From contig NZ_JACHJY010000005.1 of the NCBI RefSeq assembly GCF_014203895.1, positions 496,001 through 560,000 on the forward strand: a stretch of DNA of 64,000 nucleotides. Direction: 5' to 3'. The position numbers were made by a program, and so were the translations under genes. The stretch's first letter is position 1; each line of letters starts with the position of its first letter. The notes below the pieces were generated by a model. It had not been told where the DNA came from, did not search any database, and worked only from the letters and a program-made list of their open reading frames with translations. This document shows positions 33,853 to 41,799 of this stretch, in pieces. Origin of the DNA: Streptomyces nymphaeiformis (GTDB lineage Bacteria > Actinomycetota > Actinomycetes > Streptomycetales > Streptomycetaceae).

Positions 33853-33898
33853 GCGTTCGGGAGACGGAACGGGAGACGGCCGGGGCGTTCGGGACGCC

Positions 33899-34375
33899 CT
33901 ACGCCTCCGTCGGCAGCGTGTAGCGCCGTTTCTCCTTCGAGGTGGCGCCCAGGCGGTCGTAGAAGCGGATCGCGTTCTCGTTCCAGGCGGGGGTCTGCCA
34001 CTGGAGTTCCGGGAGGCCCAGGGTGCGGGCCTCTGTGCGGATCGCGGCCATCATGAGGGGGCCGAGGCCGTGGCCCCGGGAGGGTTCCGCGAGGTAGAGG
34101 CAGTCCATGTGGAGGTACTCCGTGCCGTCCCAGGTGGAGAGCTCCGGGGCGCAGGTGGCGTAGCCCGCGAGGGTGCCGTCGGGGAGGGCGGCCACGAAGC
34201 AGCGGAGGCGGGGCGGCTCGGGGCCGAAGAGGAGGGCGGCGAGGCGGTCCGTCAGGCCCGGGGCCGGGGGTGCGGCCTTCTCGTACGCGGCGTGTTCGGT
34301 GATGAGTTCGACGACGCGGGGGAGATCCTCCGGGCGTGCGTGGCGTACCTCTGCCTGGCCGGGATCTTCGCTCAT
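33899..34375 (-). CDS. GNAT family N-acetyltransferase (diamine/thialysine acetyltransferase-like)
   Basis: 158 residues. The order ARPEDLPRVVELITEHAAYE, GYATCAPELSTWDGTEYLHM, DCLYLAEPSRGHGLGPLMMA and WNENAIRFYDRLGATSKEKR is that of the SAT1-like GNAT group acting on polyamines or thialysine: the acetyl-CoA loop is RGHGLG and the catalytic Tyr is in FYDRLGA. The ATG at 34375 overlaps the stop of the upstream LysR gene (ATGA), so the pair is translationally coupled. The true acceptor is not known. Confidence 0.88.
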   Translation of the reverse strand: MSEDPGQAEVRHARPEDLPRVVELITEHAAYEKAAPPAPGLTDRLAALLFGPEPPRLRCFVAALPDGTLAGYATCAPELSTWDGTEYLHMDCLYLAEPSRGHGLGPLMMAAIRTEARTLGLPELQWQTPAWNENAIRFYDRLGATSKEKRRYTLPTEA

Positions 34376-35340
34376 ACGGTCATCATGCACGGTCCCACCG
34401 ACAGCATGGCCGTCTCGCCCTGCCGGCGGAGCCACTCGCGGTACGGGGCCGCCCGCAGGGCCACCTCCCGGTAGGCCGCCGCGAGTTCGGCGTACAGGAC
34501 GTCCAGGGGTGCCCCCGGACGGGCGTAGAGGAGGAGCCGGACGCCCAGCGGGTCGCCGCGCAGGGGCCGGATGGCCATGTCCTCGCGCGGGCCCGAGGTG
34601 GGCTGGCAGGGGGCGACGGCCTCGCCGAGGACGATGAGCGAGGCGGCCGTGTGGTAGTCGCCGTGCAGCAGGGGCGGGTCGATGCCGGCGGCGTCGAGGA
34701 CCCGTCGGAGGCCGTCCCATTCGCCGTCGACGGTCGGGTCGACCATCCAGTGGTCGGCGGCGAGGTCGGCGAGGTCCACGACGGGGCGGGCGGCGGCCGG
34801 GTGGTCGTGGGCCATGGAGATGAACTGCGGTTCGCGGTCCACGAGGATCCGGCCCGTCAGGCCTTCGGGGACCCGTAGGGGGCAGCCCTCCACCTCGTGC
34901 ACGAAGGCCACGTCGAGCTGCCCGGCGGCGACCGTGCGCAGCAGCGCGTTGGCGGAGACGTCCACCCGGAGGCCGACGTCCGTGTCCGGCAGTCGCTGCC
35001 GGAGCCGGCGCAGCCAGCCCGGGAGCGCCCGGCTGGCGGTGGAGCCGACGCGGAGCCCGGGCCCGTCGGCGCGGGCGGCCGCCGCCCGGGTCTCGGTGAC
35101 GAGCGCGGCCATGTCGGCGACCAGGGGCCGGGCCCGGCTGAGCAGGGAACGGCCGAGCGGGGTGGGGCGGCAGCCGGTGCGGCCGCGGGAGAAGAGTTCG
35201 GCGCCGAGGGAGTTCTCGATCCGGCGCAGCTGGGTGGTCAACGAGGGCTGGCTGACGCCGAGTTGCCGGGCCGCCTTGTGCAGGCTTCCCGCGTCCGCGA
35301 TGGCGCAGAGCGCGCGCAGGTGTCTCACCTCCAGCTCCAT
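34372..35340 (-). CDS. LysR-type regulator, probable activator of the divergent snapalysin gene
   Basis: 322 residues from the ATG at 35340. The N-terminal winged helix is MELEVRHLRALCAIADAGSL then HKAARQLGVSQPSLTTQLRR, and the C-terminal effector domain covers about residues 90-300. The Streptomyces small neutral protease gene is classically flanked by a divergent LysR activator (snpR/mprR type), as here, so activation of the protease at 35525 is the likely role. The stop overlaps the GNAT start, coupling a second gene to the regulator, which is unusual for this locus. Confidence 0.88.
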   Translation of the reverse strand: MELEVRHLRALCAIADAGSLHKAARQLGVSQPSLTTQLRRIENSLGAELFSRGRTGCRPTPLGRSLLSRARPLVADMAALVTETRAAAARADGPGLRVGSTASRALPGWLRRLRQRLPDTDVGLRVDVSANALLRTVAAGQLDVAFVHEVEGCPLRVPEGLTGRILVDREPQFISMAHDHPAAARPVVDLADLAADHWMVDPTVDGEWDGLRRVLDAAGIDPPLLHGDYHTAASLIVLGEAVAPCQPTSGPREDMAIRPLRGDPLGVRLLLYARPGAPLDVLYAELAAAYREVALRAAPYREWLRRQGETAMLSVGPCMMTV

Positions 35341-35390
35341 GCCCCGAGGGTAGGGCGGGGCATGGAGTCGCACCAGATGACCAGACGCCC

Positions 35391-35420
35391 TCAATTCCCT
35401 TTGAATTCAGGGTAGTTGGG
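35391..35420. promoter_or_regulatory. candidate LysR operator between regulator and snapalysin genes
   Basis: TGAATTCA at 35402-35409 is a perfect 8-base palindrome within an AT-containing stretch (CAATTCCCTTTGAATTCAGG) of the 184-base divergent gap. The placement, closer to the regulator start, fits a LysR site controlling both genes. The assignment is inferred from context only. Confidence 0.45.
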
Positions 35421-35524
35421 TGGCCTGGATCTCGTGATGCCGTGGGGTTATCGGCGGTTGGCATCATCCCCGCGCGGGCCCGCTCCCCCGAGACTCTCCC
35501 CGACACCAACAGGAGGAGCCCCCC

Positions 35525-36160
35525 ATGCGTCACCCCAAGGTCCTCACCTCCGTGCTGACCGCCGCCCTCGGTCTCGGTCTCGCCGCTTCCCTCGGTACGG
35601 CCCCGGCGGCAGCGGTCGGCACGGGCACCCTCACACGGAACTACGCCGGTTCGGCCGAGGAGGCCAAGGCCAACCAGGCCTTCTTCGACGCCGTCGTGAA
35701 GTCGGTGGCGAAGAAGCGGGCCGCCGTCCCCGGCGCGACCGCCGTCACCGTCGTCTACAGCACCGCCAACGCGCCGAGCTTCCGCACCCAGATCGCCCGC
35801 TCGGCCCAGATATGGAACAGCTCGGTGGCGAACGTCCGGCTCGTCGAGGGCAGCAACCCCGACTTCGCGTACTACGAGGGCAACGACTCCCGCGGCTCGT
35901 ACGCCAGCACCGACGGCCACGGCAGCGGCTACATCTTCCTCGACTACCGGCAGAACCAGCAGTACAACTCGACCCGGGTCACGGCCCACGAGACCGGGCA
36001 CGTCCTCGGGCTCCCGGACCACTACAGCGGCCCGTGCAGCGAGTTGATGTCGGGCGGCGGCCCCGGCACGTCCTGCCAGAACGCCCAGCCGAACGCGCAG
36101 GAGCGGTCCCGCGTCGACCAGTTGTGGCGTTACGGTCTCGCCTCCGCGTTCAAGGGCTGA
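35525..36160 (+). CDS. snpA: snapalysin (small neutral zinc metalloprotease, M7)
   Basis: A 211-residue preproprotein with the ATG at 35525 behind AGGAGG. A signal peptide (VLTSVLTAALGLGLAASLGT) and a pro-region precede the mature protease. The extended zinc motif HETGHVLGLPD begins at His155 (two His plus Asp, the snapalysin version of the metzincin site), and the Met-turn is in CSELMSGG. Cys residues in GPCSEL and TSCQNA likely form the conserved disulfide. It is secreted and degrades milk-type proteins. The divergent LysR gene is the probable activator; a hairpin terminator follows. Confidence 0.96.
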   Translation: MRHPKVLTSVLTAALGLGLAASLGTAPAAAVGTGTLTRNYAGSAEEAKANQAFFDAVVKSVAKKRAAVPGATAVTVVYSTANAPSFRTQIARSAQIWNSSVANVRLVEGSNPDFAYYEGNDSRGSYASTDGHGSGYIFLDYRQNQQYNSTRVTAHETGHVLGLPDHYSGPCSELMSGGGPGTSCQNAQPNAQERSRVDQLWRYGLASAFKG

Positions 36161-36177
36161 CCAGGAGTCGCGTACGA

Positions 36178-36207
36178 CGGTGGCGCCCCCTCCCCGGGGC
36201 GCCACCG
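36178..36207. terminator. hairpin after snapalysin gene
   Basis: CGGTGGCGCCCC at 36178-36189 pairs with GGGGCGCCACCG at 36196-36207 around a six-base loop, 18 bases beyond the stop codon of the protease gene. Confidence 0.85.
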
Positions 36208-36210
36208 TTC

Positions 36211-36290
36211 GCCGTCTCAAGCCGCCTGGCCTCAGGCCGTCTGACCTCAGGCCGTCTGACCTCAGGCCGCCCGGTCTCAGGCCGTCTGGA
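36211..36290. repeat. 15-bp tandem repeat, about 4.5 copies, between convergent genes
   Basis: Units GCCGYCTGRCCTCAG begin at 36221, 36236, 36251 and 36266, with a partial unit from 36281; the copies at 36236 and 36251 are identical. The stop codon and last codons of the minus-strand gene at 36277-36696 lie in the fourth and fifth units, so array length may vary without changing that protein much. Confidence 0.8.
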
Positions 36291-36696
36291 GGAGCCTGCG
36301 GCCGAAGTCCGCGCCGGGCGGCAGCTGGCTCCGTACCCGCTCCAGGGCTCCGTCGAAATCGCCCCCCGCGACACACGCCTCGAAGGCGGCGCCGCCGTAG
36401 TGCAGCGTCAGGCTGAGGTCGGCGCGCTCACCGAGCGTCAGCAGGCAGGCCAGCGTGGCCTGCTGGGCGGCGCCGTCCACGACGACGGGGAGCGGCAGGT
36501 CCCACTCCAGGACGCAGCCCGTGAGGGCCCGCCCGCCCTCGTCGGCGGCACTGAGCGCGGCGAAGCTCTCGCCCGTGTACTCGATCCCCCTGATCCGGGT
36601 GGCGACGTGCCGCCCGTCGGCCGTGATGACGATCGCTTCCGCGCCGCTGCGGTCCCGGTACCAGCCGGTCCAGACTTCTGTCGACTCCGATGACAT
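36277..36696 (-). CDS. conserved actinobacterial hypothetical protein (DUF6304-like)
   Basis: A 139-residue soluble protein from the ATG at 36696: WTGWYRDRSGAEAIVITADG, HVATRIRGIEYTGESFAAL, LEWDLPLPVVVDGAAQQATL, then RADLSLTLHYGGAAFEACV and a C-terminal helix FDGALERVRSQLPPG. It looks like a mostly beta single domain, and I believe it belongs to the DUF6304 family, though this is from memory. No catalytic motif or signal peptide. Its 3' end runs into a 15-bp tandem repeat array. Function unknown. Confidence 0.7.
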   Translation of the reverse strand: MSSESTEVWTGWYRDRSGAEAIVITADGRHVATRIRGIEYTGESFAALSAADEGGRALTGCVLEWDLPLPVVVDGAAQQATLACLLTLGERADLSLTLHYGGAAFEACVAGGDFDGALERVRSQLPPGADFGRRLLQTA

Positions 36697-36738
36697 GCGC
36701 GGACTGTAGCGGTCTGACCGGCTCCGCCGCGCGTCCGG

Positions 36739-36978
36739 TCACCCCGGGGCCGGACTTCTCCCGATCTCGCCGTTCTTGCCGGTCACGTGCGTGGTAGCGG
36801 CTTCCGCACCCTCGTAGAGCGGGCAGTCGGGGTTGCGGCAGGGCTGCACCTCCCACTCCGGCACCCAGGCCCCGAGGACCTTGTGCCGGGTGGCCACCGT
36901 GCCGAGCGGTTCACCGCAGGCCGGGCAGTGCCGCTCGACGAGGGGGTCCCGCGTCGTGCGGTGCGTCTCCTCACCCAT
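36739..36978 (-). CDS. small zinc-ribbon-like hypothetical protein
   Basis: A 79-residue protein with a CPAC knuckle (VERHCPACGEPLGTVATRHK) and a second pair in QPCRNPDCPLYEGA, giving four Cys suited to one zinc ion, so a zinc ribbon is likely. The C-terminal 20 residues look disordered. The ATG at 36978 lacks a strong ribosome site. It stands alone between a hypothetical gene and a RibD-like gene on the same strand. No function can be given. Confidence 0.65.
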   Translation of the reverse strand: MGEETHRTTRDPLVERHCPACGEPLGTVATRHKVLGAWVPEWEVQPCRNPDCPLYEGAEAATTHVTGKNGEIGRSPAPG

Positions 36979-37029
36979 GCATCCAGGGTAGGTCGCCCCG
37001 CGCGACGCCGCCCACCGCCGGCACCGGCG

Positions 37030-37611
37030 CTACCGCTTCCTGGTGTACGTCCGGACGAGCACGCCGTTGTCGAAGGCGCGCACCTCGCCCAGCTCGAAGT
37101 CGCGGGGCTCGAAGCCGGCGCCGAACATCGGCATGCCGGAGCCGTAGACCTGCGGGTAGGTCTTGATGACCAGCTCGTCGATCTCCTCGATGAGCTCACC
37201 GGCGATGGTGGAGCCGCCGCAGAGGTAGATGCCCAGCGGGCTGTCCTCGGCCTTGAGCTCGCGGACCCGGCCCACCAGGTCGTCGGCGATCAGCTCGACG
37301 TTGGGGTGGGGCGACTCGGTGAGCGAGCGGGTGACCACGAACTCGCGCAGATGGTTGTACGGGCTGGTGACGCCGATGTCGAGGGCGAGCTGGTACGACC
37401 GCCTGCCCTGGATGAGGGTGTCGTAGTGCTTGTTCTCGGCGTCGACCCCGAACACCTCCCGCGCCTGCGTCGGGATGGTCTCGGGGTACTCGGCGCTCAT
37501 GGCCGCCATGTACTCGCCGGTCGTGAACGTGAACATGGAGGTGGCGTCACCCTCGGGGTCGCCGATGAAGCCGTCGATGGTGCAGGCGATGTAGTACGTG
37601 AGCTTGCGCAA
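37030..37611 (-). CDS. RibD C-terminal/dihydrofolate-reductase-fold protein
   Basis: About 193 residues. The DHFR-like fold is shown by KLTYYIACTIDGFIGDPEGD, TLIQGRRSYQLALD, REFVVTRSL, LGIYLCGGSTIAGELIEEID and VIKTYPQVYGSGMPMFG. Proteins of this YyaP/YwjB type are NADPH-binding reductases of unknown substrate, not true folate reductases. I chose the TTG at 37611, six bases after AGAGGA; the frame extends to 37674, but that part reads as a Cys/Arg-rich non-family segment. The divergent TetR gene probably represses it. Confidence 0.82.
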   Translation of the reverse strand: MRKLTYYIACTIDGFIGDPEGDATSMFTFTTGEYMAAMSAEYPETIPTQAREVFGVDAENKHYDTLIQGRRSYQLALDIGVTSPYNHLREFVVTRSLTESPHPNVELIADDLVGRVRELKAEDSPLGIYLCGGSTIAGELIEEIDELVIKTYPQVYGSGMPMFGAGFEPRDFELGEVRAFDNGVLVRTYTRKR

Positions 37612-37649
37612 ACCGTTCCTCTTCGTCTCAGGAGTGCGGCCGCGTTCGC

Positions 37650-37685
37650 AACCACGACAGTTATAGTGCTTCATCTGTAGTGGTT
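37650..37685. promoter_or_regulatory. candidate TetR operator, inverted repeat
   Basis: AACCAC at 37650-37655 and GTGGTT at 37680-37685 form an inverted repeat with a 24-base spacer in the divergent gap between the RibD-like and TetR genes. Flanking GC and TA bases extend the symmetry. The core between them is AT-rich and probably carries the promoters. Inferred operator. Confidence 0.45.
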
Positions 37686-37716
37686 ACGCAAGACATTTAT
37701 TTCGAGGGAGTCCGAC

Positions 37717-38292
37717 GTGGCGAGAAACCCGGAACGCCGTACGAGCCTGCTCGACGCCGCGATCGAGGTCCTGGCCGACGAAGGTGCCCGCGGGCTGACC
37801 TTCCGGGCGGTCGACGCCCGGGCGGGGGTCCCCACGGGCACCTCGTCCAACTACTTCAGCGACCGGGACCAGCTGCTCTCCCAGGTCGGCGACCGGATCT
37901 TCGTCCGGCTGACCCCGGACCCGGTCGACGCGGAGACCGCCATGGCCCCCGCGCCCAGCCGGGAACTGGTGCTCGACCTGATGCGCTGGATCGCCCGGCG
38001 GCTCGCCGCCGAGCGCACCTGCTACCTCGGGCTCTTCGAGCTCCGCCTCGAAGCCGTCCGCCGGCCCGAGCTGAGGACCCAGCTCACCCAGGTGCTCCGC
38101 TCCGACCTGGAGGCGAACATCCAGGGGCACCTCGCCGCCGGGATGCCCGGGGACGCGGACACGGTCCGGCTGCTGTACTTCGCCCTCACCGGACTGCTCC
38201 TCGACCACTTCACCGTCCCCGGGGTCCTCGGCGACCGGGATCTGGACGACATGATCGAGACCGTGGTCACCCGGATCGTCCCGGAGATCTGA
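37717..38292 (+). CDS. TetR family transcriptional regulator
   Basis: 191 residues from the GTG at 37717, behind GAGGGAG. The N-terminal helix-turn-helix is RRTSLLDAAIEVLADEGARG, LTFRAVDARAGVPTGTSSNY, FSDRDQLLSQVGDRI, of the type with a GTSSNYF turn. The C-terminal ligand domain (about residues 70-190) is helical (RELVLDLMRWIARRLAAERT, LLYFALTGLLLDHFTV). It is divergent from the RibD-like reductase and likely represses it and itself. Its stop abuts the stop of the convergent polyprenyl synthase gene with no space between them. Confidence 0.9.
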   Translation: MARNPERRTSLLDAAIEVLADEGARGLTFRAVDARAGVPTGTSSNYFSDRDQLLSQVGDRIFVRLTPDPVDAETAMAPAPSRELVLDLMRWIARRLAAERTCYLGLFELRLEAVRRPELRTQLTQVLRSDLEANIQGHLAAGMPGDADTVRLLYFALTGLLLDHFTVPGVLGDRDLDDMIETVVTRIVPEI

Positions 38293-39342
38293 TCAGCGCG
38301 TGCGCCGCGTGACGAACTCCGCGAGGGCGAGCAGGTCCTCCGCCGCCGACAGGTCCGGCACCGCCTGGGCGAGGTGCTCGACGGCGCGGCCCATGCGCTC
38401 GGCCGCCTGGGCCTGCGCCCAGTCACGGCCGCCGGCCCGCTCGACGGCGTCCGCCGCCGCCCGTACCGCCGCCGCGTCGAGGGTCGGGCGGGAGTACAGC
38501 TCGGCCAGCTCCTCCCCGGCTGCGGTGCCGGAGGTGAGCGCCGCCACCACGGGAAGCGACTTCTTGTGGGCGACGAGGTCGGCGCCGGCCGGCTTGCCCG
38601 TGCGGTCCGGGTCGCCCCAGATGCCGATGAGGTCGTCGATCAGCTGGAAGGCGAGACCGGCCTCCCGGCCGAAGGCGTCCATCGCCGCGACCTCCTCCTC
38701 CCCCGCGCCCGCGTAGAGCGCGCCGAGGGCGCAGGAGCAGCCGAGCAGCGCGCCCGTCTTGGCGGTGGCCATGGCCAGGCACTCGTCGAGGGAGACCTCG
38801 CGCGGGTCGCGCTGCTCGAAGGCGCAGTCGGCCTGCTGGCCGGCGCACAGCTCGATGACGCAGGCGGCCAGGCGTGCCGCGGCCGCCGCCGAGGCGGGGT
38901 GGGGGTCCTCGGCGAGCAGCCGCAGGGCGAGCGCGCTCATCGCGTCGCCGGCCATGAGGGCGTCGGGGATCCCGAAGACGGTCCAGGCGGTGGGCCGGTG
39001 CCGCCGGGTCGGGTCCTCGTCGACGATGTCGTCGTGGAGCAGGGTGAAGTTGTGCGCGAGCTCCACGGCCGCCGCGGCCTTCACGGCCCGGGTCTCGTCG
39101 GCGCCGAGCGCGCGGGCCGCCGCGAGGACCAGGGCGGGCCGGATCGCCTTGCCCGACTGCCCCGCGTCCGGGGTGCCGTCGGCGCGCTCCCAGCCGAAGT
39201 GGTACATCGCCACGCGCCTCATGGAGTCCGGCAGGGACTCGACGGTCGAGCGCAGTTGGGGATTGACGGCGGTACGCGTCCGGTCCAGGAGCGTCACGGC
39301 CCCCTGGCCATCGGCGACGGCATCCGTGCTGGTCATGGTCAC
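38293..39342 (-). CDS. polyprenyl diphosphate synthase, probable family 2B encapsulin cargo
   Basis: About 349 residues. The two Asp-rich motifs of trans-prenyltransferases are present: NFTLLHDDIVDEDPTRRHRP (first, DDxxD) and FQLIDDLIGIWGDPDRTGKP (second), with GKAIRPALVLAAARALG at the substrate site. Small residues before the first motif suggest C15-C20 or longer products. I prefer the GTG at 39342, seven bases after AAGGA; the ATG at 39336 is the alternative. It lies 115 bases downstream of the EshA encapsulin shell gene, the arrangement in which NCBI names such enzymes encapsulin cargo. A short flexible N-terminus (about 25 residues) could serve for loading; this is inference. Confidence 0.87.
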   Translation of the reverse strand: MTMTSTDAVADGQGAVTLLDRTRTAVNPQLRSTVESLPDSMRRVAMYHFGWERADGTPDAGQSGKAIRPALVLAAARALGADETRAVKAAAAVELAHNFTLLHDDIVDEDPTRRHRPTAWTVFGIPDALMAGDAMSALALRLLAEDPHPASAAAAARLAACVIELCAGQQADCAFEQRDPREVSLDECLAMATAKTGALLGCSCALGALYAGAGEEEVAAMDAFGREAGLAFQLIDDLIGIWGDPDRTGKPAGADLVAHKKSLPVVAALTSGTAAGEELAELYSRPTLDAAAVRAAADAVERAGGRDWAQAQAAERMGRAVEHLAQAVPDLSAAEDLLALAEFVTRRTR

Positions 39343-39410
39343 GGTGATTTCCTTCGTATCCTTCGCCGATTCGCCGACGCGAGCCGGCACGAGCCGTGGC
39401 GGGCGGGGAG

Positions 39411-39449
39411 CACCCGAGGGCGGGCCGGTTCGGTGCCCGCCCCCGGGTG
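39411..39449. terminator. hairpin between encapsulin shell and cargo genes
   Basis: CACCCGAGGGCGGG at 39411-39424 pairs with CCCGCCCCCGGGTG at 39436-39449, with one mismatch and an 11-base loop. It follows the shell gene stop by a few bases, so it may terminate part of the transcripts and keep shell above cargo expression, or be a full terminator. Confidence 0.65.
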
Positions 39450-39457
39450 TCGCCGGC

Positions 39458-40873
39458 TCAACGCCAGCGGCTGACCTCGACGTTCTCCAGGACGCCCAGG
39501 GCGTCCGGGACGAGGATCGCCGCCGAGTAGTAGGCCGTGACGAGGTAGGAGATGATCGCCTGCTCGTCGATGCCCATGAAGCGGACGGAGAGGCTCGGCT
39601 CGATCTCGTCGGGGAGGCCGGTCTGGTGCAGACCGATCACGCCCTGGTCGGCCTCGCCGGTACGCATGCAGATGATCGAGGTGGTCCGGGCGTCCGAGAC
39701 CGGGATCTTGTTGCACGGGTAGATCGGCACACCGCGCCAGGTCGGGATGCGGTTGCCCGCGATCTCGATCGTCTCGGGCACCAGGCCGCGCTTGTTGAGC
39801 TCGCGGCCGAAGGCGGCGATGGCGCGCGGGTGGGCGAGGAACATCTTGGAGCCCCGGCGGCGGGAGAGCAGCTCGTCCATGTCGTCCGGGCTGGGGGCGC
39901 CGTCGTGCGGCTGGATCCGCTGCCCGTAGTCGCAGTTGGAGAGGAGGCCGAACTCCTTGTTGTTGATGAGCTCGTGCTCCTGGCGCTCGCGGAGCGCCTC
40001 GACCGTGAGCCGCAACTGCTGCTCGGTCTGGTTCATCGGCTGGTTGTAGAGGTCGGCGACGCGGCTGTGGACCTTCAGCACGGTCTGGGCGACGCTCAGC
40101 TCGTACTCGCGGGGCGAGGCGTCGTAGTCGACGAAGGTGTGCGGGACGACCGCCTCGCCTACGTGGCCGGCGGAGAGGTCGATCGCGGCCTCGCCGTACG
40201 TGTTGGTGCGCTGCTCGGGCATCGAGGCCACGCCCGCGAGGTGGGCGGCGAGCGAGCCGGCCCGCTCCGCGAGGTTCCGCACGTCGCTGCGGGTGAGCTC
40301 CAGGACCGTGCAGGCGGTGGCGGCCCGGGCCGTCCAGTCCCAGGTGGCGTCCTCGTCGAGCAGGGCGTCCTCGCCGAGGTAGGCGCCGTCGGCGAGGACG
40401 CCGAGCACGGCCTCGTCGCCGTAGGGCCCCTCGCCGATCTGCTCGATGCGGCCGTGCGCGAGGAGGTACACCCGGTCGGTGGGGGCGCCCGCGACGGCGA
40501 TGACCTCGCCCGCCGCGAACTCCCGCTGGGTGCAGCGGGACGCGAGCTCGGTCAGCGCGCTCTCGTCCTCGTAGCCGCGCAGGGCGGGGAGTTCACCGAG
40601 TTCCGCGGGGATCACCGCGACGCGCTCGCCGGTCTGCACGAAGGTGACGCGGCCGTCACCCACGGAGTAGCTGAGCCTCCGGTTCACCCGGTACGTGCCG
40701 CCCTGCACCTGGACCCACGGCAGCGTCCGCAGCAGCCACCGGGAGGTGATCTCCTGCATCTGCGGGGCCGACTTGGTGGTCGTGGCGAGGTTCCGCGCGG
40801 CGGCGGTGCCGAGACTCTGCTGCGGGGCCTGCTGCTCCGCACGGACCTCGTCGCCAACCGAACCAACGGACAT
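39458..40873 (-). CDS. eshA: family 2B encapsulin shell protein with cyclic-nucleotide-binding-like domain (EshA)
   Basis: 471 residues from the ATG at 40873, behind GAGGGAG. The N-terminal and C-terminal parts form the HK97-fold shell (SRWLLRTLPWVQVQGGTYRV; ATSIICMRTGEADQGVIGLH-like and FMGIDEQAIISYLVTAYYSA segments). An inserted cNMP-binding-like domain (about residues 80-215) has FAAGEVIAVAGAPTDRVYLL, HGRIEQIGEGPYGDEAVLGV and GAYLGEDALLDEDATWDWTA. The length equals S. griseus/S. coelicolor EshA, a 52-kDa multimeric protein linked to aerial growth and antibiotic production. Family 2B shells carry terpenoid enzymes, consistent with the prenyl synthase next door. Ligand binding by the insert is unproven here. 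Confidence 0.93.
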   Translation of the reverse strand: MSVGSVGDEVRAEQQAPQQSLGTAAARNLATTTKSAPQMQEITSRWLLRTLPWVQVQGGTYRVNRRLSYSVGDGRVTFVQTGERVAVIPAELGELPALRGYEDESALTELASRCTQREFAAGEVIAVAGAPTDRVYLLAHGRIEQIGEGPYGDEAVLGVLADGAYLGEDALLDEDATWDWTARAATACTVLELTRSDVRNLAERAGSLAAHLAGVASMPEQRTNTYGEAAIDLSAGHVGEAVVPHTFVDYDASPREYELSVAQTVLKVHSRVADLYNQPMNQTEQQLRLTVEALRERQEHELINNKEFGLLSNCDYGQRIQPHDGAPSPDDMDELLSRRRGSKMFLAHPRAIAAFGRELNKRGLVPETIEIAGNRIPTWRGVPIYPCNKIPVSDARTTSIICMRTGEADQGVIGLHQTGLPDEIEPSLSVRFMGIDEQAIISYLVTAYYSAAILVPDALGVLENVEVSRWR

Positions 40874-41127
40874 GGAACTCCCTCTCGTATGCCTGAGTCT
40901 TCGAGTGAAGCCTTTCAGCACGGAGCGTGTCGACGCCATTACACTTTCGAGTGGGACTGTTCGATGATCTTCGGGGCATGTCACGCGATTTCCATCCGAA
41001 CAGCGCAGCCCCGCACGTCTCCTGACGATCTGACCGGATCGGCTCGCACGCGGTTCGAACGGATGGCGGTGGAGTGGCGGAATCCGGTACTCCGGAAGCT
41101 CACCCCGTCCTCCGGAAGGAGTCGGTC

Positions 41128-41718
41128 ATGTCCTCACCCATGTCCGCGGACAGGTTCCTCCGCGCGCTGCGCGACGAGGGACTCACGGTCGTCCAGGTCG
41201 GCGACTGGTCCACCCACAACCGCAACCACAAGGGCCCCTGGGGCCCGGTGAACGGCGTGATGATCCACCACACCGTGACCCGCGGCACCGCCCGCACGGT
41301 CCGGATCTGCCGGGACGGTTACGAGGCCCTGCCGGGGCCGCTCTGCCACGGCGTGATCGCCAAGGACGGCACGGTCCACCTCGTCGGCTACGGGCGCGCC
41401 AACCACGCGGGGCTCGGCGACGACGAGGTCCTCCGCGCGGTCATCGCCGAGCGGCGGCTGCCGCCGGACGACGAGGCCACCACGGACGGCAACCGGCACT
41501 TCTACGGCTTCGAGTGCGAGAACCTCGGCGACGGCGAGGACCCGTGGCCGAAGGTCCAGCTGGAGGCCATCGCGAAGGCGGCGGCCGCCGTCTGCCGGGT
41601 GCACGGCTGGACGCACCGCTCGGTCATCGGGCACCTGGAATGGCAGCCGGGCAAGGTGGACCCGCGCGGGTTCACGATGGCGTCGATGCGGGAGCGGATC
41701 GCGGACCGGCTGCGCTGA
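41128..41718 (+). CDS. N-acetylmuramoyl-L-alanine amidase-domain protein
   Basis: 196 residues from the ATG at 41128, with AAGGAG upstream. The Amidase_2 fold is shown by VNGVMIHHTVTRGTARTVRI (first zinc His), GPLCHGVIAKDGTVHLVGYG, HFYGFECENLGDGEDPWPKV and THRSVIGHLEWQPGKVDPRG, where the second His and the final Asp/Lys region complete the site. There is no signal peptide or wall-binding domain, so export would need a holin-like route; this resembles a phage endolysin or a toxin/immunity-type amidase. No other phage genes are nearby. Confidence 0.88.
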   Translation: MSSPMSADRFLRALRDEGLTVVQVGDWSTHNRNHKGPWGPVNGVMIHHTVTRGTARTVRICRDGYEALPGPLCHGVIAKDGTVHLVGYGRANHAGLGDDEVLRAVIAERRLPPDDEATTDGNRHFYGFECENLGDGEDPWPKVQLEAIAKAAAAVCRVHGWTHRSVIGHLEWQPGKVDPRGFTMASMRERIADRLR

Positions 41719-41799
41719 CCCCAGGGGTGCTTCACGAGCAGGTCCGGTCGCGGGGTGCCTCCCGATCGGACCCGGCCGGGGAGCGGCGAGAATGGCCGG

